Numbered from the stretch's first letter, positions 24,301-39,225 are shown. The stretch is DNA of 64,000 nucleotides from Apiotrichum sp. Y4204 (GCA_025531455.1 JAMYHL010000036.1:367297-431296); one strand, 5' to 3'. Numbers and translations: made by a program. The notes: generated by a model not told the origin, from the letters alone.

Positions 24301-27300
24301 TCCTGTGCCCCCATCTTGTGTCGAGCCAGCCCATCCTCGATCCGAACGCTAGTAACTTGTTCTCGATCACTTGGCTCGAGAACGCCTCAAATATCAACTG
24401 TCTCCCTGGATGGATTGGGGTCACCAAGGAATCCTGGATGTCATCGACTGGCCTCGACTGAGGGTCAGAGCGGATATTGGCATGCTGGAGCTCTAAGTTG
24501 ATCCCGGTATACATCTGTGCAGGCGGTCTCATTGGCGCTGGACCGCTCGGACCAGCCATCAGCAAGGTCCTGCGGCAGGTCAGCGGCCCGCGGCGACGTT
24601 CCGATCGCACCGGCCATCCGGCTAGAGTGGAGTGGGAAGGATGAGAGATAGGATCGCAAAGTGACGACCCTACACTGTAGCAGCCTCGTTGCCGATGATC
24701 CCTGCACATGGCCCGTCAGTAGGTACCACCGCATTTTGGTGTTCTCATTAGTCATAAGCTGGCGCCATGATGCCGCCGGAGCTGGGGCCGCCAGGACGCC
24801 GGCGTACCGGTCCGGAGGCCCGGCGCTGTGATGGGACCCATGGGACTGCTGATGGACGACGGATGGGAAGGTGTGAGTATCCAATAGAACTCGTCTCGCC
24901 ACAGAGACATGCCTCCCCGCGACTGATATTAGAGCCACATTGAAATATGGATCGGGTCACAGTATTCAGGGAGATAGAAAGACGGACAGGCATGGGGAAT
25001 GACACGAACTGAGGCGCCGAAAGGACAGCGTAAGGTGAAGCCCATTGTCGCGCACTGGTATCGACAGGTCCTTTACATCTGTGGACCCCAGAGCGGACGC
25101 CACGTTCATCTCCGAGCAGTTGAGGCACAAAGATGAGCACCTCAGCGCCGTCTCGCAACTTGGGGCCGAGCGCGGCCGATTCATGACCTGCCGGGCACTA
25201 TCGGAGCAACGTTGCAAGCGAAGGGGGCCACAGCTCGTCCAACCGAATGTCGGCAAAGCCGTGTCCGAGCACCGAGATAGTGGGACACAGGCGAAGGCGA
25301 TTTCAGCCACTTGTACCGTTGCCTACTGTATGGTTTACACCCGTCCCTTGGAAATGCCTTGGCGGAAACAGGCTGCGACATACGCGACGTCGATGGGCGC
25401 AATGTGCCCTACGTGTGCAAAGGAGGTTGCACAATGGGAGATGTGAAGTGGGACGAAGACGGCAGACGGAAGCGGAGACAAGGGGGTGCATCAGATGAGA
25501 TCCGATCTCCCCGCCCGTCGCTTCACGTTTGTATCCCTGTTATTCAGGCCGCATTTTTCGTTATCGCATATGCATGGGGAGCTCGGCTTGCCAACACTAA
25601 GCACTGTTTCGCTACGATGCATGTACGTGGGCAGGCAGTGCTGATCCTCCAGTCTGGCATCCGTGGCTGTCACAGTGTGCGTAGTGCTGTAGTATCTCCT
25701 TCCAACTCTCCATGAGCTAGATCACCGCATCGCACAGCCAGACTGCACGTCGATCTGAATCCGCTTTCCAAAGCCGCAAGCGTGGACATATACACCATCG
25801 AGCACTCGGCTTCTCAGTGGTCGGCGTGCTCGCCGATCAGTTTGGGCCTCGGCACACCGGCCCGGATGCCTCCGCAAGGCACGCTAACCCGATAAGGGCA
25901 GAAGCGGAGAACGGGGAGGAGAGAGAGGAAATATTCTCCCATTATTCAAAAATACCGGGAATCCCCGATTCTAGGTTTCTGACAGCAGATTTATGCTTAA
26001 ATAAAGACCCTGGGCATCTATCAAGTTCGGGCCCAGAAGTTCATATGTAGGGGCCAGGAAGGCTCAGCAGCGGGGGAGCTTCTCTGCCTAGCATGAGTGC
26101 GGACCACTGTGATGGTCGTCACTTTTACCTTGCCTGTCCAAAAGCTCAACCATGAAGATCAAATGCCTGTCGAGATGTTTCGGGCTGCATATGAAAGTGG
26201 GGTTCTTATTGGCAGTCGTTGGATGACCTGGCTCTCCTATCTTGCGCTTGGTGGCTTCTGTCGATCGGCAGGGGAGGTATGTCGCTCATTTTCAGTTTTC
26301 TGTCCCTGAGTGGATGACGAGAAAAAAAACCGTACTCGATTTTTGCTTGGCCGGTGAGGCCCTGACAACATCAGAGAGGTAAGCGGTGAGCTGCATGCAT
26401 GAGCTGCCTGCCATATATAATCACTCCAGTGCGCTGTTCTCCGCCCCCTGCTTGCCGCGTCGATTGCCGAGCACTCCATGCTGGCCACCAATTCACCGCA
26501 TGCATCCACGGCGAGACTAGGGCGCCATGTCCCTTATCATCGCGACACAACTTCATGCACAGCTCCGCCACTCGCGGCCAGTCGTTTCGCGCGCTTGGTA
26601 TCGCTCGCGCTGAATCTTGATTAGAATCTGGTTATATCCCCGGTCGACAGATATAGATCTGTGCTGCCCAGAATGCACCAAGTAGCCGCTTCGGTGAATG
26701 CGATTCCCACCGATCGACATTCCTATCGCTTCCTGACAGCCAGCAGCCAGCGCCCCGGATTCTGCGGCGCCAGCTAACTGCGAGGAGTAATATGGAGGGG
26801 TAGTAACATTGCTCGGGGCCTGCAGCCGTCGCGTACTGGCTGGACCCAAAACCATAAGAGAGTCTAATGGTCTAGCGCGCTCGGTCCGTCACAATTCCCC
26901 GTTAAACGCGCAGAGAACTGATTGCATGTTGGAACGCACGTTTGACGCCATTGCGGATGCGCTGAAGGCTTGCTGGCCGTTAGTCTCCGTGATCTCTACG
27001 CGGCATGCTGGAAATAGTTGTATCACACTGGCGTGGGATGCATTCACCAGCAGAACAGCCATCTAGACTGGATACACTGGATGAGCGCTTTGGTTACTGC
27101 CACTTTACGCGTGCTAGACGCCCAGCGTGTGTTGCCGGATATCAGCAAGATCGAGGCTCTCCAGTAGCAGCTACATCGGCAGCTACCCCAGTTCCAGACT
27201 CGAATACTCCGGGCCGTAGTCCACACACTATAGTGATCAGCCGCGACGCACTACACTCTGGTGGCCGTAAAAGTGTGCCCACGAAGGATTGGCACGGCGG

Positions 27301-30300
27301 TTAAGGCCCCAAGCGCTGTCAGCCTTGCTCTTCGTGTCGCCATAGTCTCACCAAAACGCGACAGGCCACACGACCACACACCCCAACATCCAAAGACAAA
27401 CACACCCACCGTTGCAATCGTGTGATCAAGACTTTTCTCACGCATCTTCATCTCGCCGCCACACAGAAATATCTAAACCATGGTGCAGACAGAAGAGGAG
27501 ACAGTTACGTCACTACACATCGAAAGAGGCAGGTATCGACAAGGAACAGGATGAAGGGACAATTTTCTCCCGGTTGATGGATTTTTGGCGATCCATGGTG
27601 CATTCGGACCGAGCACCGAACCCACTATGGCTGCTGGTACCTCTCTCTCGAGAGGATGTGATACATGTGTGATCTGTGACTGCATTGATGGAGTCAAATG
27701 GTGAACTTACAGTAGCTGCGCAATGCAGGGCTTGACGAAAGCCACACTATGCGATGCCGCCATCTACTCGTACTGAGGGTGACATAGACGACGCACTACC
27801 AATGTACATACTCTCAAATACAAGCGGTACAAGCAGTGGATGTCACGTATTGTCAGGTTATCGCAATGGAGGTCCTCGAATTTGCTTCTTTCAGGTAAGC
27901 AGTGCAGCCAGGTGCCACTACTTAGAACTCAGTTGCCTCGGGTCAATTGTCGCGGGTACTATCGCACTACCGAGTATTCCTGGATCAGATGTACTATAAG
28001 AGGAAAGTGTGCACTGGAATGTAGTGCGCAGAGTGCGCGGAGTGCAGTAAGGGAAGAGTAATAGCTCCGAGGGTGCTACTATCAATGCCATCACTGCGAT
28101 GCTTGCTTTTTCCTTGTAACTGTGGGTAACTGTGGGTAACTAACTATCCCAGTGTGAGCCCTGCCAACCTTGACTAGGGTGACGGAAACCTTGTCAAAGA
28201 CCAAAGTTAATGGCACCTCCCCGCGCCCCACGGCGTTTCTTTTGTCGGCAACTTTGATCATCGCGTCCAGTGGTCCAACGACCAGCGGTCCCTCAATGCG
28301 GCGTCCTGTGTCAATGGAGAGTGCGATAGCGCCATCCTGGGAGCACGACGTGTATCCTGATTGCGGCCACATAACAATGCGCACATCTTACACCATGTCC
28401 ACGCCGCAGACTATCACCCTATCACGGACACCACAGGAGTGAGATATCGTTTCGATGCCGGCAGAATGAGCTAGGGGCCGTTTTCCCCCACGCGGGGTCG
28501 AGAATCCCCACTACAGAACGTAGATCACCGAACACAGGGTAGAAGGCATTAGACCGCGCCACGCTCGTCCAACTGTAGGGCTTTGAGATGCGGACTGATG
28601 CCTAATTGTGTTCTGCCTCATACTGGATAGCATCGCCTGGATAGCATCGCCCTAGGAGAATGAGGGTTGTCAGAACGAGGCCCAAGCGGAAGAAGCAATC
28701 TAGATGATCTCGTGGCGGTTCGAGAACACTAATACGCGCAAAGTCGTCAGATACACGTTATCGAAAACCTCTCTGCAGGCGATGCAATACGCTGCAGTGC
28801 ACGCAACAGCGGCACTTTGAGATTGAGTGCTGAGTGGTGCACCATTGTCCTCCATCAAGTCTCTCTTGGCAGGCGATGGCCAGCTCCAGACCTCTGCTCG
28901 AAACGGGGTGGAAGAATCAACCCCGCACCTGTAACCTTAAAGTCCCCACGCATCCGACTTGCTCACCCATGGAAATGTCGCCGATGGCGATTGAGGCCAG
29001 TACAGTAACCGTGAGCGCCACTAGTCCCAACCTTATCGGCAGCGTGGCGTGGGACATCCATGCACCTCGCGTGTCGTGAGCTGCATGGTAGGGTCGTACG
29101 CTGTAGTTTTGGAGGTAAATTTTGCTGCACAGGGTTTGCTGAATGCCAGAATTTCGCGGCCAAACTCCCATTGACCCATTGATGTCTCCCGGCGCCTTCC
29201 GGCTGGCGCACGCATGGTGCATTCAGCTGCCAGCATAAGGTTTCCACCAGTCGCGTCCTGCAGGTGCGCGGAAGTGCGTGCGCAGCTGAATCGGACCTCG
29301 CGCCTTGCGACATCGGTGCCCTCGGAGTGTGCAAACCGCGTGGCGCTGTCCATTACATACTTCACAATTACCCACTCCACACCCATCCACCCACCGAGGG
29401 TAATGCCCTGCTCGGCGGGAGTCCTTCATTATGCTGGGTGGGCTGTGAATAATGGCCCGCAAACCTGAACTGATAACCTGACCTTGGCGAGCGGCTCGCA
29501 TACCTGACCTGACACGGCCTGAGTTTCGAACCTGTGGCTTCCGCAACAGGGTGCGACGTCTCGGATGATCGACGCACACAGCCGTGTAAGCTTCAGTATC
29601 ACCATTCAGCTGCAGGACACATTTGATCATCATCCTGGATATGACAACCCTTGACTACCAGCTTTTCCGTGGCTCGACCGCATGGGCAACTGGGAATCTT
29701 GGATTCTGGAATAGCTTCGCGCCTATCCGTGCTCCGATGCGATGGCCGTTACCAGTCCCTTTGCACGCATCCGTGCGAGCGAGTCCGACGACGCACGAAA
29801 CAGATTTCTTTCCGATGGCGTTGGGGCGAACTTGCTCCCCCACTCATCCCGATATCCTCCCGTAGTGCGAGACTCCACGCTGGCGCAAACTCCACCCCCA
29901 CCCTGTCCTCAGAGTGCGTGGCACATACATGCTTGGCACTGCTCGCACTGCGCGGCCCTGCCGCGCCGAAGTCACCGTCGACGACGCCGGTGCCTCCGGT
30001 GTATGCCGTGATCGCGCGAGCCGAGCCTAGAGCGGTCCGTGTGGACAGAACCGAGGTCCGAGGTTGCTGCCTGCCCACCGAAACTCCACTTGCGCAGTTA
30101 CTCGCTTATGCTCGACGCATTGTTCTGCATACGGCTTCTGGTGGCACTGAGTATAGATCACCAAGCCGGGTGGCTTCATTCGAAGTGAGACCGAGGTGGC
30201 CGCCATCGACCGCTCGAAAAACCTTCCATCCTTTCCGGCCCTGCATACCACAGCGTATCCTGGCTGTGCATGAGCCATTTCTCGATTCTGAATTGTAGAT

Positions 30301-33300
30301 AAGGGCAGTGTCGGAGTATCCATCGCTGAAGAGAAGTGATCGTGGTGAAATCGAATCGGCCACAAAATCGCGGGTGGCGCAGTGGCGTGTGGGGCCCGGT
30401 GAGATGCGAGCCTATGACGTCTCGGCGTCGGCCTGGCGAGGGGGGCGAAGCAGGGCGAGGCGAGGCGAGGGCGACGCGGACGAAAATCTCGTGGGGAGGG
30501 CGCAGGGATGCCTCGGTACCGACTGTTGAGTGCTCGCATGGCGGTTCGCGATTTCTTGATCCAATTCCATCACCATCCCTGGGAGCCTTTCGGACACCGA
30601 TGCGAATGGACATCTTTGAGGGTGCCGGATGATGGCTGCCGCCAGCAGCGCCAGCGCCGCCCGCTGCGTCCGCTGCAGCCCCCCTTCTCGGGATCCGTAA
30701 TCGCTCGCACGAGGGGGGCGAATGTATGCGCAAAGGATAAAGGATAGACAAGGGCGTGTCTTGAGTGGACGGAAGACAGGGTGGGGAAATTATGGAATGT
30801 TCTTTGCACACCCTCTCGGCGGTGTGGCGGACGTTGGCGGGCCGGGACGCATGCACAGACCGCACCTTCTGATTCTATGGATCCTGCATTTCTCGCGCGT
30901 CCCTAGACAGCTGCGAGCGCTACGATGCCATCGGCGGGGCTTGAGGCGTCTCACGTCCTGTAGACCCTAAATCCTGGGGGTGTCAGTGAGCAGGGCGAAC
31001 GGTGCATGCAACGCGCTCGGGCCTGGCCGTGGGCCAACGCGGGCCAGTATGTCAGCCAACGCCGTGAATGCCGGTACGCGTCCGCACACGCGTGGTCTGT
31101 AGTATTCGGCGCGTTCAGTTTCACAAGTTCTGAGTGGTAGTGCGCGCATGGATCAGGCGGTCAGTGGTACAGTGGTGCACCTGGACTGCCAAGAGCGCGC
31201 CACAAGCGCGAACAGCTGGACCGCTCTCTATCGTTTGAATCTACAATAGAATGCGCGATTTACGACTGCACTGCCGACGAGCTGTGGCTGATACGTGTTG
31301 CCATTGGGGTATTCAGATGGAGAGTCAGGCGCCATCTCGCTAGCTCGTTAACAGACTGTCGATAGGATATGATTATGTGCCTTTTGTTTGCGGCAATCAA
31401 TTCAGTAAAACGGCCAAGCAAAGAGGACTGGAATATCTGGAATGGAACCGGGAACAGACAATGGCATTGTCGCAATGCCACAATGTCACCCGGCCCCCTT
31501 CCCACGCCGACCACTCAATTGCGCCTGCGCGCCTGGTTCAGTGCAGCCGGGTTGCCTCCTGCGGGCAAGAGGCAAGTCACCGAAAGGCGGTCCGGCATCC
31601 GGCAGACACCGGCTGTGGCACCGCCTGTCTCGGGCTCTTATCTTTCTGCCTCAGTCACACGCTTGCCTTCTGTGAGGTGCCACTGAATGTACCGCAATTA
31701 GAAACAGTGTCTAGCGCATGGATGCCGAGTCGCAATGGGGACCCATGTGCGCCGCAATCAATCGCGCAATCGTGCATTCTCGACTCAAACCTCGCTCGGC
31801 TAGTGCGGTAATGTGTCGCCAGCCCACATCGCGTCGTGAGGTCGTGAGAGCGGAGCGCCATGGGCGAAGAGCGATGGCACCAAATGTACCTTGTGGCACT
31901 ACGGCGTCTGCACAAAAACTGGGCCCGATGCCAAGTCCAGAACGCACATACCGACATCTAGAAAGTTGAGACTCGGCCAACGTCGACGATATTTCTGGCA
32001 ATTCACCGAATGGAACCTGATTTAAACGTTTCGAGCAGTAGCAGCGATTTCCGGATGTCTTGATCAGTTTCCGCAGTTTCCACGGTTTCTAGTTTCTAGT
32101 TTTGCGTTCTGTTCCCGCCCTTGCATTGCTAGAGCCCCGGCTTTGGATTCAGATCCAGATACATTTGCTCAGCCTCCATTCTCACTCTTATCTCCTGGGA
32201 AAGGTCCATCCGCCGTTAACGTGCTATCGTCACCAGTTACGACGGGGAGCGAGCGATGGTGTGGTATGGATGGTACTTGTGATGGACTGTGCACTATCAG
32301 CCGGCCTACGACGTCGATCAGCCGGATCACATGGATGATAGGTTATGGGGCCTTGCTGCTGAACATTAGAGTACTGGACACCTGCATGCCGCCTGTGACC
32401 ATCACGTGCAGCCAACGTAGTCGATAAGCGGCTCCACAGCGGAATGGACGTCGACTGGCACCGGCGGGACTCAATAATGAAGGGGATGCGGGGTTCCGCT
32501 TTGATACTGCAACATCTTGCACAAGCTCCCAAGGCATACCTCGGTTACCCACTGCATGGGACGCATACCCCGCCCCAGTTCCAACAATGCCGACATGTAC
32601 GACAGCGCTCGGGGTGGAGGTCGACCCCGCAGCCGTAACGTTTCTGACGGACACGCACTTTTATGACTCTAGATTCTTTCCCAAAGATCAAAATCGTACA
32701 TTCGTACCCGCCGAAACCCAACCCACAACTCTATCCCTGGCATGCATGGTTCCTCCTTGGATCCTTGGGAATCTGTTTCAAACTCTAGTGCGCAGACCCG
32801 TCAGCTGGGCCGTCAGCTGTCCTCGGCTAGTGGACGGGACGGCCGCGAACATGCAACAACGTTATCGCGTTATCGCACCACGTTGGCGGCTAAGGCATAG
32901 CTGATCGGTGAGAACGGGCGTACCCCTCGCCTCCCGAGATTGGACAGCGGCAATGGCCACCCCCGTACCGGGCGCTACGTCCGCCTCGTGGACAGCCTGC
33001 GGACATCTGACATGGCCATCTGATCTGGCGGGCATCTGACATCTGACATGAGGACCACGCACTGAAGATTTTTGGTAAACCGAAACCGATAGGGTCCCGT
33101 GAGCTGAGCGCAGCGGCATGCACACCGACTTGGACGTCCCTGTCGACTGCCGGTACGGAGTGAACTGCTGAACTGCGTCCGTCTGCAAAATTTACACCTC
33201 GCATCCCCGCATCTTCAACTTCCAACCGCAGCTCGCAAAGCAACCGAGGCCGGTGCGAAGTGCGAAGTACGGAGTGCGAAGTGTAAGTGGACCTACATAG

Positions 33301-36293
33301 TCTTCCGAAACTCGACCCGCTGGTTGTCCGATGGCATCCCGTTGATAGAATCGGTATGACCAGGACCCGTCGTCCTGCAGGATCCAGAACCTGAGGCCGT
33401 GAGAAGCCGCTATTAGTTCCGTCGCCAGTGGCGCCGGCCATTGGACGCCGTTGACGTTGGCGGCATGCACCTCGTTGCGGATGTTCGACGACGCCGTACG
33501 CAGTACGTGATATACAGTGGGAGCGTCACGTTTGACGTTGGCAGGTTGCATTGCGATCCTGTGATCCTGTGATCCTGCAATCTAGGACACTGGAAAGTGG
33601 TGGCATCGCTACTGGAAAAAAAATCTCGGATCTCGGATCTCCGGAATCTCGGGGCATACCTGGAACCTGAAAGATGGCCTGAGGGGTCCAGGTCGAGGGT
33701 GTGCACTGATCGCCGAGCCTTGAGCCTCCTTGAGCCTTGGTCGCTTGGCCGTGGACAATGCTGACCCGGCCGCAGTCGGGGCTCAGTTTGCGGTGGCAAG
33801 AAGGCAGCATATCACCGCATGCAAGTTCTGGCGCACGGGCATCAGGAACCTGGTCGTCTGACCTGTTTCTTGTTCTGGGCCGCACATGGGCAAATGGTGA
33901 CCGACGGATGAGACAGGACATGATCAAGCCAGGACGTGGCGGTCAGGACGATCCTCCTGATCAGGATGGGTGTTGCATTGCAGCAGTAGGTATTGGCGCC
34001 GAGGGGGGCGCCAGCGGCCCGCCACCGCTTCCACGCAGGGACGCGGTGTTCGCATTTCCTGGCATCGAAGACGCCCAGCTGTCATCGTTACATGTGCTGC
34101 GGCGGGGTGAACTAATGCCCAGTACTACTGTCACGGTGCTAGCTCATTTCGGCGAGTGTCACGGATTACAGAGACCTCACACAATGCAAAAGAGTGGCTA
34201 GAAAGTGGGTCTTGTTACACGCTATCACGCTATCTTGCGATCGAGGCGACGGATCCATGTGGCGCGCGGATCAATGATGATGTCAGCCATGGAACGACAA
34301 AGTGTGTCCCACGCAGAGAAAAAAATAGGTGTAACGCTTGCCAAGTGGTCAGCTGCTTCTCCATCTGATACAGCGAGTGCAGCGCATGCACCCATGTCCA
34401 CATGCCGTCCCATTTTGTGCCCGCTGTCGACGTCGGCGTATGTCCTGGTACATGGTATCCTGGTGGCTGGCCCAGGACCGGATCCAGGAATTGAGAATGG
34501 TACCGCGTTCCGCACCAGTGCGAGTGCGAGCGCCGCGCAACGTATAACATTCAGTTGCGAGGATGCGGCATTCGGCGACAAAATCAGGACACAGGACACA
34601 GGATGTAGGAAAAGTAGGATATGCACGGCGACGCGACTGGGATGCCGATCCGAGAATCGAGCCGGAGTCGGAGCCGGCAGTGGGCATGCATGGCCGCGGG
34701 CCATGGGTTGCGCCGATGACGCTGGTACTCGCGCAAGCGTACCATCCTACGCGCGCTACGCGTCGTGATGTGCTTGGCCTTGGGCGCGTTGTTGACGTTT
34801 GCGGCCAGTATACAGCGCCAGACGGCGCCAGTGCGCCAGCAGCGCCATTCAACCGCCTGCAACTCATTCACCCACTCACAATGACGTCGCGTCTTCAAAC
34901 GCAAGAGCAAGCCAGCACGCCTCCCCGCGCCAACGCGCGCCGACCAGCGGGCCAACTCGGCACGGACAGAATGCGGCGCCGCAAACGCGGACGGGCGACG
35001 CTTGCGTAAAAAATTAGGTTTGATTTCTTTGCCTGGCTGCTGAATTTTCTGTCTCGGAACACAAGCTGGATGGGAAGGGTGATATTCTGGGTTTGTCTGC
35101 ACCAAAAGGCGAAAAATTCAGATTGTCTCAGGCTTCGAATTCTAGTAAAAACACCCAAAAAATCCTGGTATGGTGGGAAATTTTGGCCAAAATTCCGGAT
35201 CAACCCCGGAGCGAGCGCCACGAGATTTTCTCTCGTCCTGACTTGGTCCAGTTACACTCTCTGGGTGGGTTATCGATTGTCTGCTGTCGAGGCGACTGCT
35301 CATGGCTCCATTAGGCCAATTAGCCCTATCGCGGCGACTTGTTTGGTGCACTGTCTGGTGCTTCCGATCGCGTCTCTGACACAATTGCATGCGGGCAACG
35401 AACCTATCGGCGTACTGGGCCTCGCAGCGATATCGGGCTACTACGCGTCGCGCCGAAGCCAGGCGATACGCGGCGAGTGTCTGGCTCAGGTCACGAGCAC
35501 TGCACCTGCAGGTCACGGGCAGCCATGATCATTCAGTCCGTTCGTTAGTGGCTATCGGCGCAGGTATGGCTGGTAATAGGGGGGCGCTATGACCGAATAT
35601 TCTGATTCTAACGAGTATTTGACGGGTATCTCGACGAGTATTCCTCGAGTAACACCCCTCCAATTGACTCGTTCGGCATTCGCGTCAATCGCAGCATCTC
35701 GAGTAAGTCCGAGCCCTGCAGTGAACCCATTCCTACAAAGGCCACCAGTCACCAAATCACCATCCCTACAAAGCGGAATGCGCTACGAGTGGATCTGCAG
35801 TTCCGATCACGCCTGTCGCTATATCTCTGGCATTCAGTGCACTGTTCATATAACGATCACACAATCGAACGCGGAGCCTGCCGGATTAATGAGGGTCGAT
35901 GCGTCCACTACTGACGAACACCTGACCTCGGACGAAACGTGTCGCTCTCTCAACCCTTATCGGCGAGCTAGAGACCGTTGCGTGTGGACACGAGAGGTCA
36001 CGCTCTATTTCTAACTCCTCTCCACTTGATAGTCGTGATCAGGCGCGTTTAGCGCGTCCCGCCACTCTTCTCGACGATAAGGTGGCCCAGCTGACCAGAC
36101 ATAGTCACACCTATAGTCGAGCGCTCAAACCCAAGCATTGCGCACCGAGCTCGCTGCAGCACTCGCCTTCCGACCGCTACATTGAACATTGAGTCAAAAA
36201 GCTTACGAGCAGGCTGGTGTCCGTCCCGAGATCCTGATACTGTGGAGCCGAGTGAATTGTGGCTGTCGGGTCGGAGTCGGATCTATTCAAGTC

Positions 36294-36383
36294 TCGTTCC
36301 AGGAATATCAGGCAGTGTCGCTGGCTGTATTGAATATCGTTCCAGGAATATCAGGCAGTGTTACCTGGCCGTACGTATTGAAT
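36294..36383. repeat. Tandem duplication, 43/48-bp unit, two copies
   Basis: TCGTTCCAGGAATATCAGGC begins at 36294 and again at 36337. The first 25 bases are identical in both copies, and both end in TATTGAATA after a diverged middle that is 5 bp longer in the second copy. Confidence 0.9.
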
Positions 36384-39225
36384 AGCGCGCCCTGCTCTGT
36401 GCGAGGTACAATGTATTCGGTCCGAGCCACGGGACCGCCGAGAAGCGCGAGAAGCAGCGCGACGCGCCGCTGAACGCACAGCGCCGCGCGTAACGCCCAG
36501 CTGTCAATTTTCAGCTTCCCATCGCTTCATGACATTTTCACCTTCTCATGACATGCACTGGATGCACAATGCCAACGCAGCACACTGCGGTCCGTCAAAG
36601 TTTTTCCTCTGCTAATTCATCACATACACCTCCTATTGTCCATGACGCCGCGTCCGTTATCCCGTTCCTCACGCGCCGAAGCCCGACGCTAGTCAATTCA
36701 TGGGTGCAATCTCGCGCCGAGCCTGGCCAGGCAGCAGGTGGGCTAGCTTTGACAACAAAGAAACGCGCTGGCATTCTCACGTGTGGCACAACAAATGTGG
36801 CAGGCTAGTGCGCGTCTGATACGTGGTCTAGTTAACCTAGTTATGATCTTGATCTTGTTCAATCTCCATCATGAAGGATCTGCTTCAAGGGATACCCGGT
36901 CCATTCCGCGATCAGCATCGTCATGAGTGGGGTGTGGGCGGAATGATCCGCGTTCCAGAGCAAGACGGGCGGTTGCGGCGGTTGCGGCGGTTGTAGGCGG
37001 CTGAGTGCCAAGCGTTCCAGGCTTTCCGGCGGTGGAGTTGGCGGTATTCCTCCACGAACAACGCGAGTGGCAGCCCGTCAAGACTCTCCTTTCTCGTTCT
37101 CGTCCGATCAATGTTTGTTTCCCCTCGAGAAGATTCCCTTCGATCGCGCGAGTAGTGTTTACGCTGACGACTGACGGATGGCTGACGGCAGTGTCCTCGC
37201 AACGGCAAGGTTCCGCCGGCTCCACAAGCTGATCCAAACAGCAACAAGAGTGCAATTATCAGCAGCAGCTGGACTTATCGTCAATAAAGCAGCCATCTCC
37301 GTCCCGAGGGTCCAGGTCTGTCGTTCAGAAGGAAACACGGCCACGGCAAGCTCGGTACTATACAGTGCGTGCTGTAAGATCTGTCCCGAATATGGAACCA
37401 TCATGACCCTCGATTGCAGTGGAGCCAGTTCCGAGGCACATTGCCCTGTGTTATTTAATAAGTGTAGCGATGGAGATGGAGGTGCGAAACCAAATCCAAA
37501 TTCAAAATCAGGTGAGGACATCAGAAATCAAACACTCATGAGATCGAATCAAAAGCCAAAATCGCACGCTGGCACCCCGCGACGCAAAGGCCAGTTCATG
37601 GGTTGCGCCTGAAACGGAAGTGAAGCGCGAGGAAAAATAATTATAACCATGATCATTCATTTCGAGACGCAGTCTCCCGAACTTGTGTTTCGGGCCGTTG
37701 CGCTCCACCCCTTTCCGCGTGTCCCGTTCTCCGCCAGGCTCTCATCCCCGCGAAGCGAACATGAAAACGAGAGATCAACGTTGATACTTGGATCATCGGA
37801 TCTATGAGAAACCCAACCGAAGCGATACCGATAGTATCGTGCAAAAATCCACACTGCCTACTGCGTTGGGTGGTGGAAACACCTATGCCGCGAGGTCTGC
37901 TGGCAATCTCGTTATCAGTGTTCCTGAAACACACCACACGAGCCCAGAAGTCCCACATAAAGTCTGGAGGGTTTCGCGCGTTCGCGTGTTCGTGAGGTTG
38001 CCGTTGCCGCACTCTGGGTCCCATCGCCCAGGGTACGAGGCATCCATGCCGTACGCGGTACTCCCGGCCACGGCGCGACGGCCGCGCGACGGCACGACCA
38101 GAGGCCTGGCCATGTCCGGGTCTGTATACCGCGGGAACTAACCGCAAATCACATTATGGTGCAAGGACAAAGGACAATGGACCAAGGCAGTGACCATCCC
38201 ATCACCCCGTTTCAGCGTTTCAGGTGCGCACTGTGGGCATATGAACGGGCACGTACGGCGGCCTTTCGATCACGGAGGGTGTGTGCGTCTGAGTGTGCGC
38301 GCCCGGACGGTATGACTGGCTTTCAGGTCAGGATGTCGGTTGTCGGGTGAACCAGAAAGCTTGTAAGCTGCAATTAAATCTGAAGTCTGGGCAAGGACGT
38401 CCATGATGGCCATAGCCGTCCCGGCACGCCGTCCGACGTCCAGATTGTGGATCATCCTGCGTCTTCTAGATTTCCGGTTTCCAGAGTTTTTGCCCACATG
38501 CACTGGTGCACAACCCCCTGTCCTGGATGCATGGTGTGAGAACGGGAACGCAAAATGAGCTGTGGCACTCGGACCAGTTATTGTTCGTACACGGTATGAT
38601 TGCCATCTACCCAATCTGGGGGGCGACAACTGGCCAACCGCCAATCGACACACCAGCGGTCCGCACAAGACGGGACTCTAGATCGCTGGATCTATGGGCT
38701 CGGATCTCCGCCAGGACATCGGTGCGGGGGTCGCTGTCGAGGTCCCGTAGAGGGGGATCAGGTATCTGTCCGAGGAAACACGAGATACCTACCCGTGCAT
38801 TCTCGTCATTCCACCACAAATTCTCCGACCTTTGAAGAGAATGGCCCCCTTCGTACCCGCTGCACTGCCATCAGATAACCCTCCGAGCTCGAGAGGAGTC
38901 GTTGGGTGGTGCTTACGTGTTTTTTTCTCGGATTACTTTTCTTCCAGAGACCATGATTTCTGGAAATCCAGCAGAAAAAAATTCCCTTATCGAGCACACT
39001 CCAAGCGTTCTATTGTACATACATACATGTGCCTCGCATTCCGAGCAGCTTCACGCCGCTTCACACTGCCCACATCTAATAGCGAGTAGTATGGGTTCAC
39101 ACGCGTCCGTCAGCTGAGCGTGGCAAGGTTGGTGTGTGGTGATCATCACGGAATGCGTACAAACTTTCCGTGCACCTGGCGACGACGCGGTCGTGTGGAG
39201 TTGCATGACGTTGCGGGCTGGTCTC

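Noticed and set aside
29500..29570. Possible second tRNA (GGTTCGAA word on minus strand)
   Set aside because: The flanking bases do not pair as a T stem and no acceptor or anticodon stem forms.
29651..30298. 215-codon plus-strand frame
   Set aside because: Overlaps other open frames on both strands with random-like composition.
30027..30865. Two overlapping minus-strand frames of 170 and 229 codons
   Set aside because: GC-rich stretch open in several frames at once; no conserved motif in any of them.
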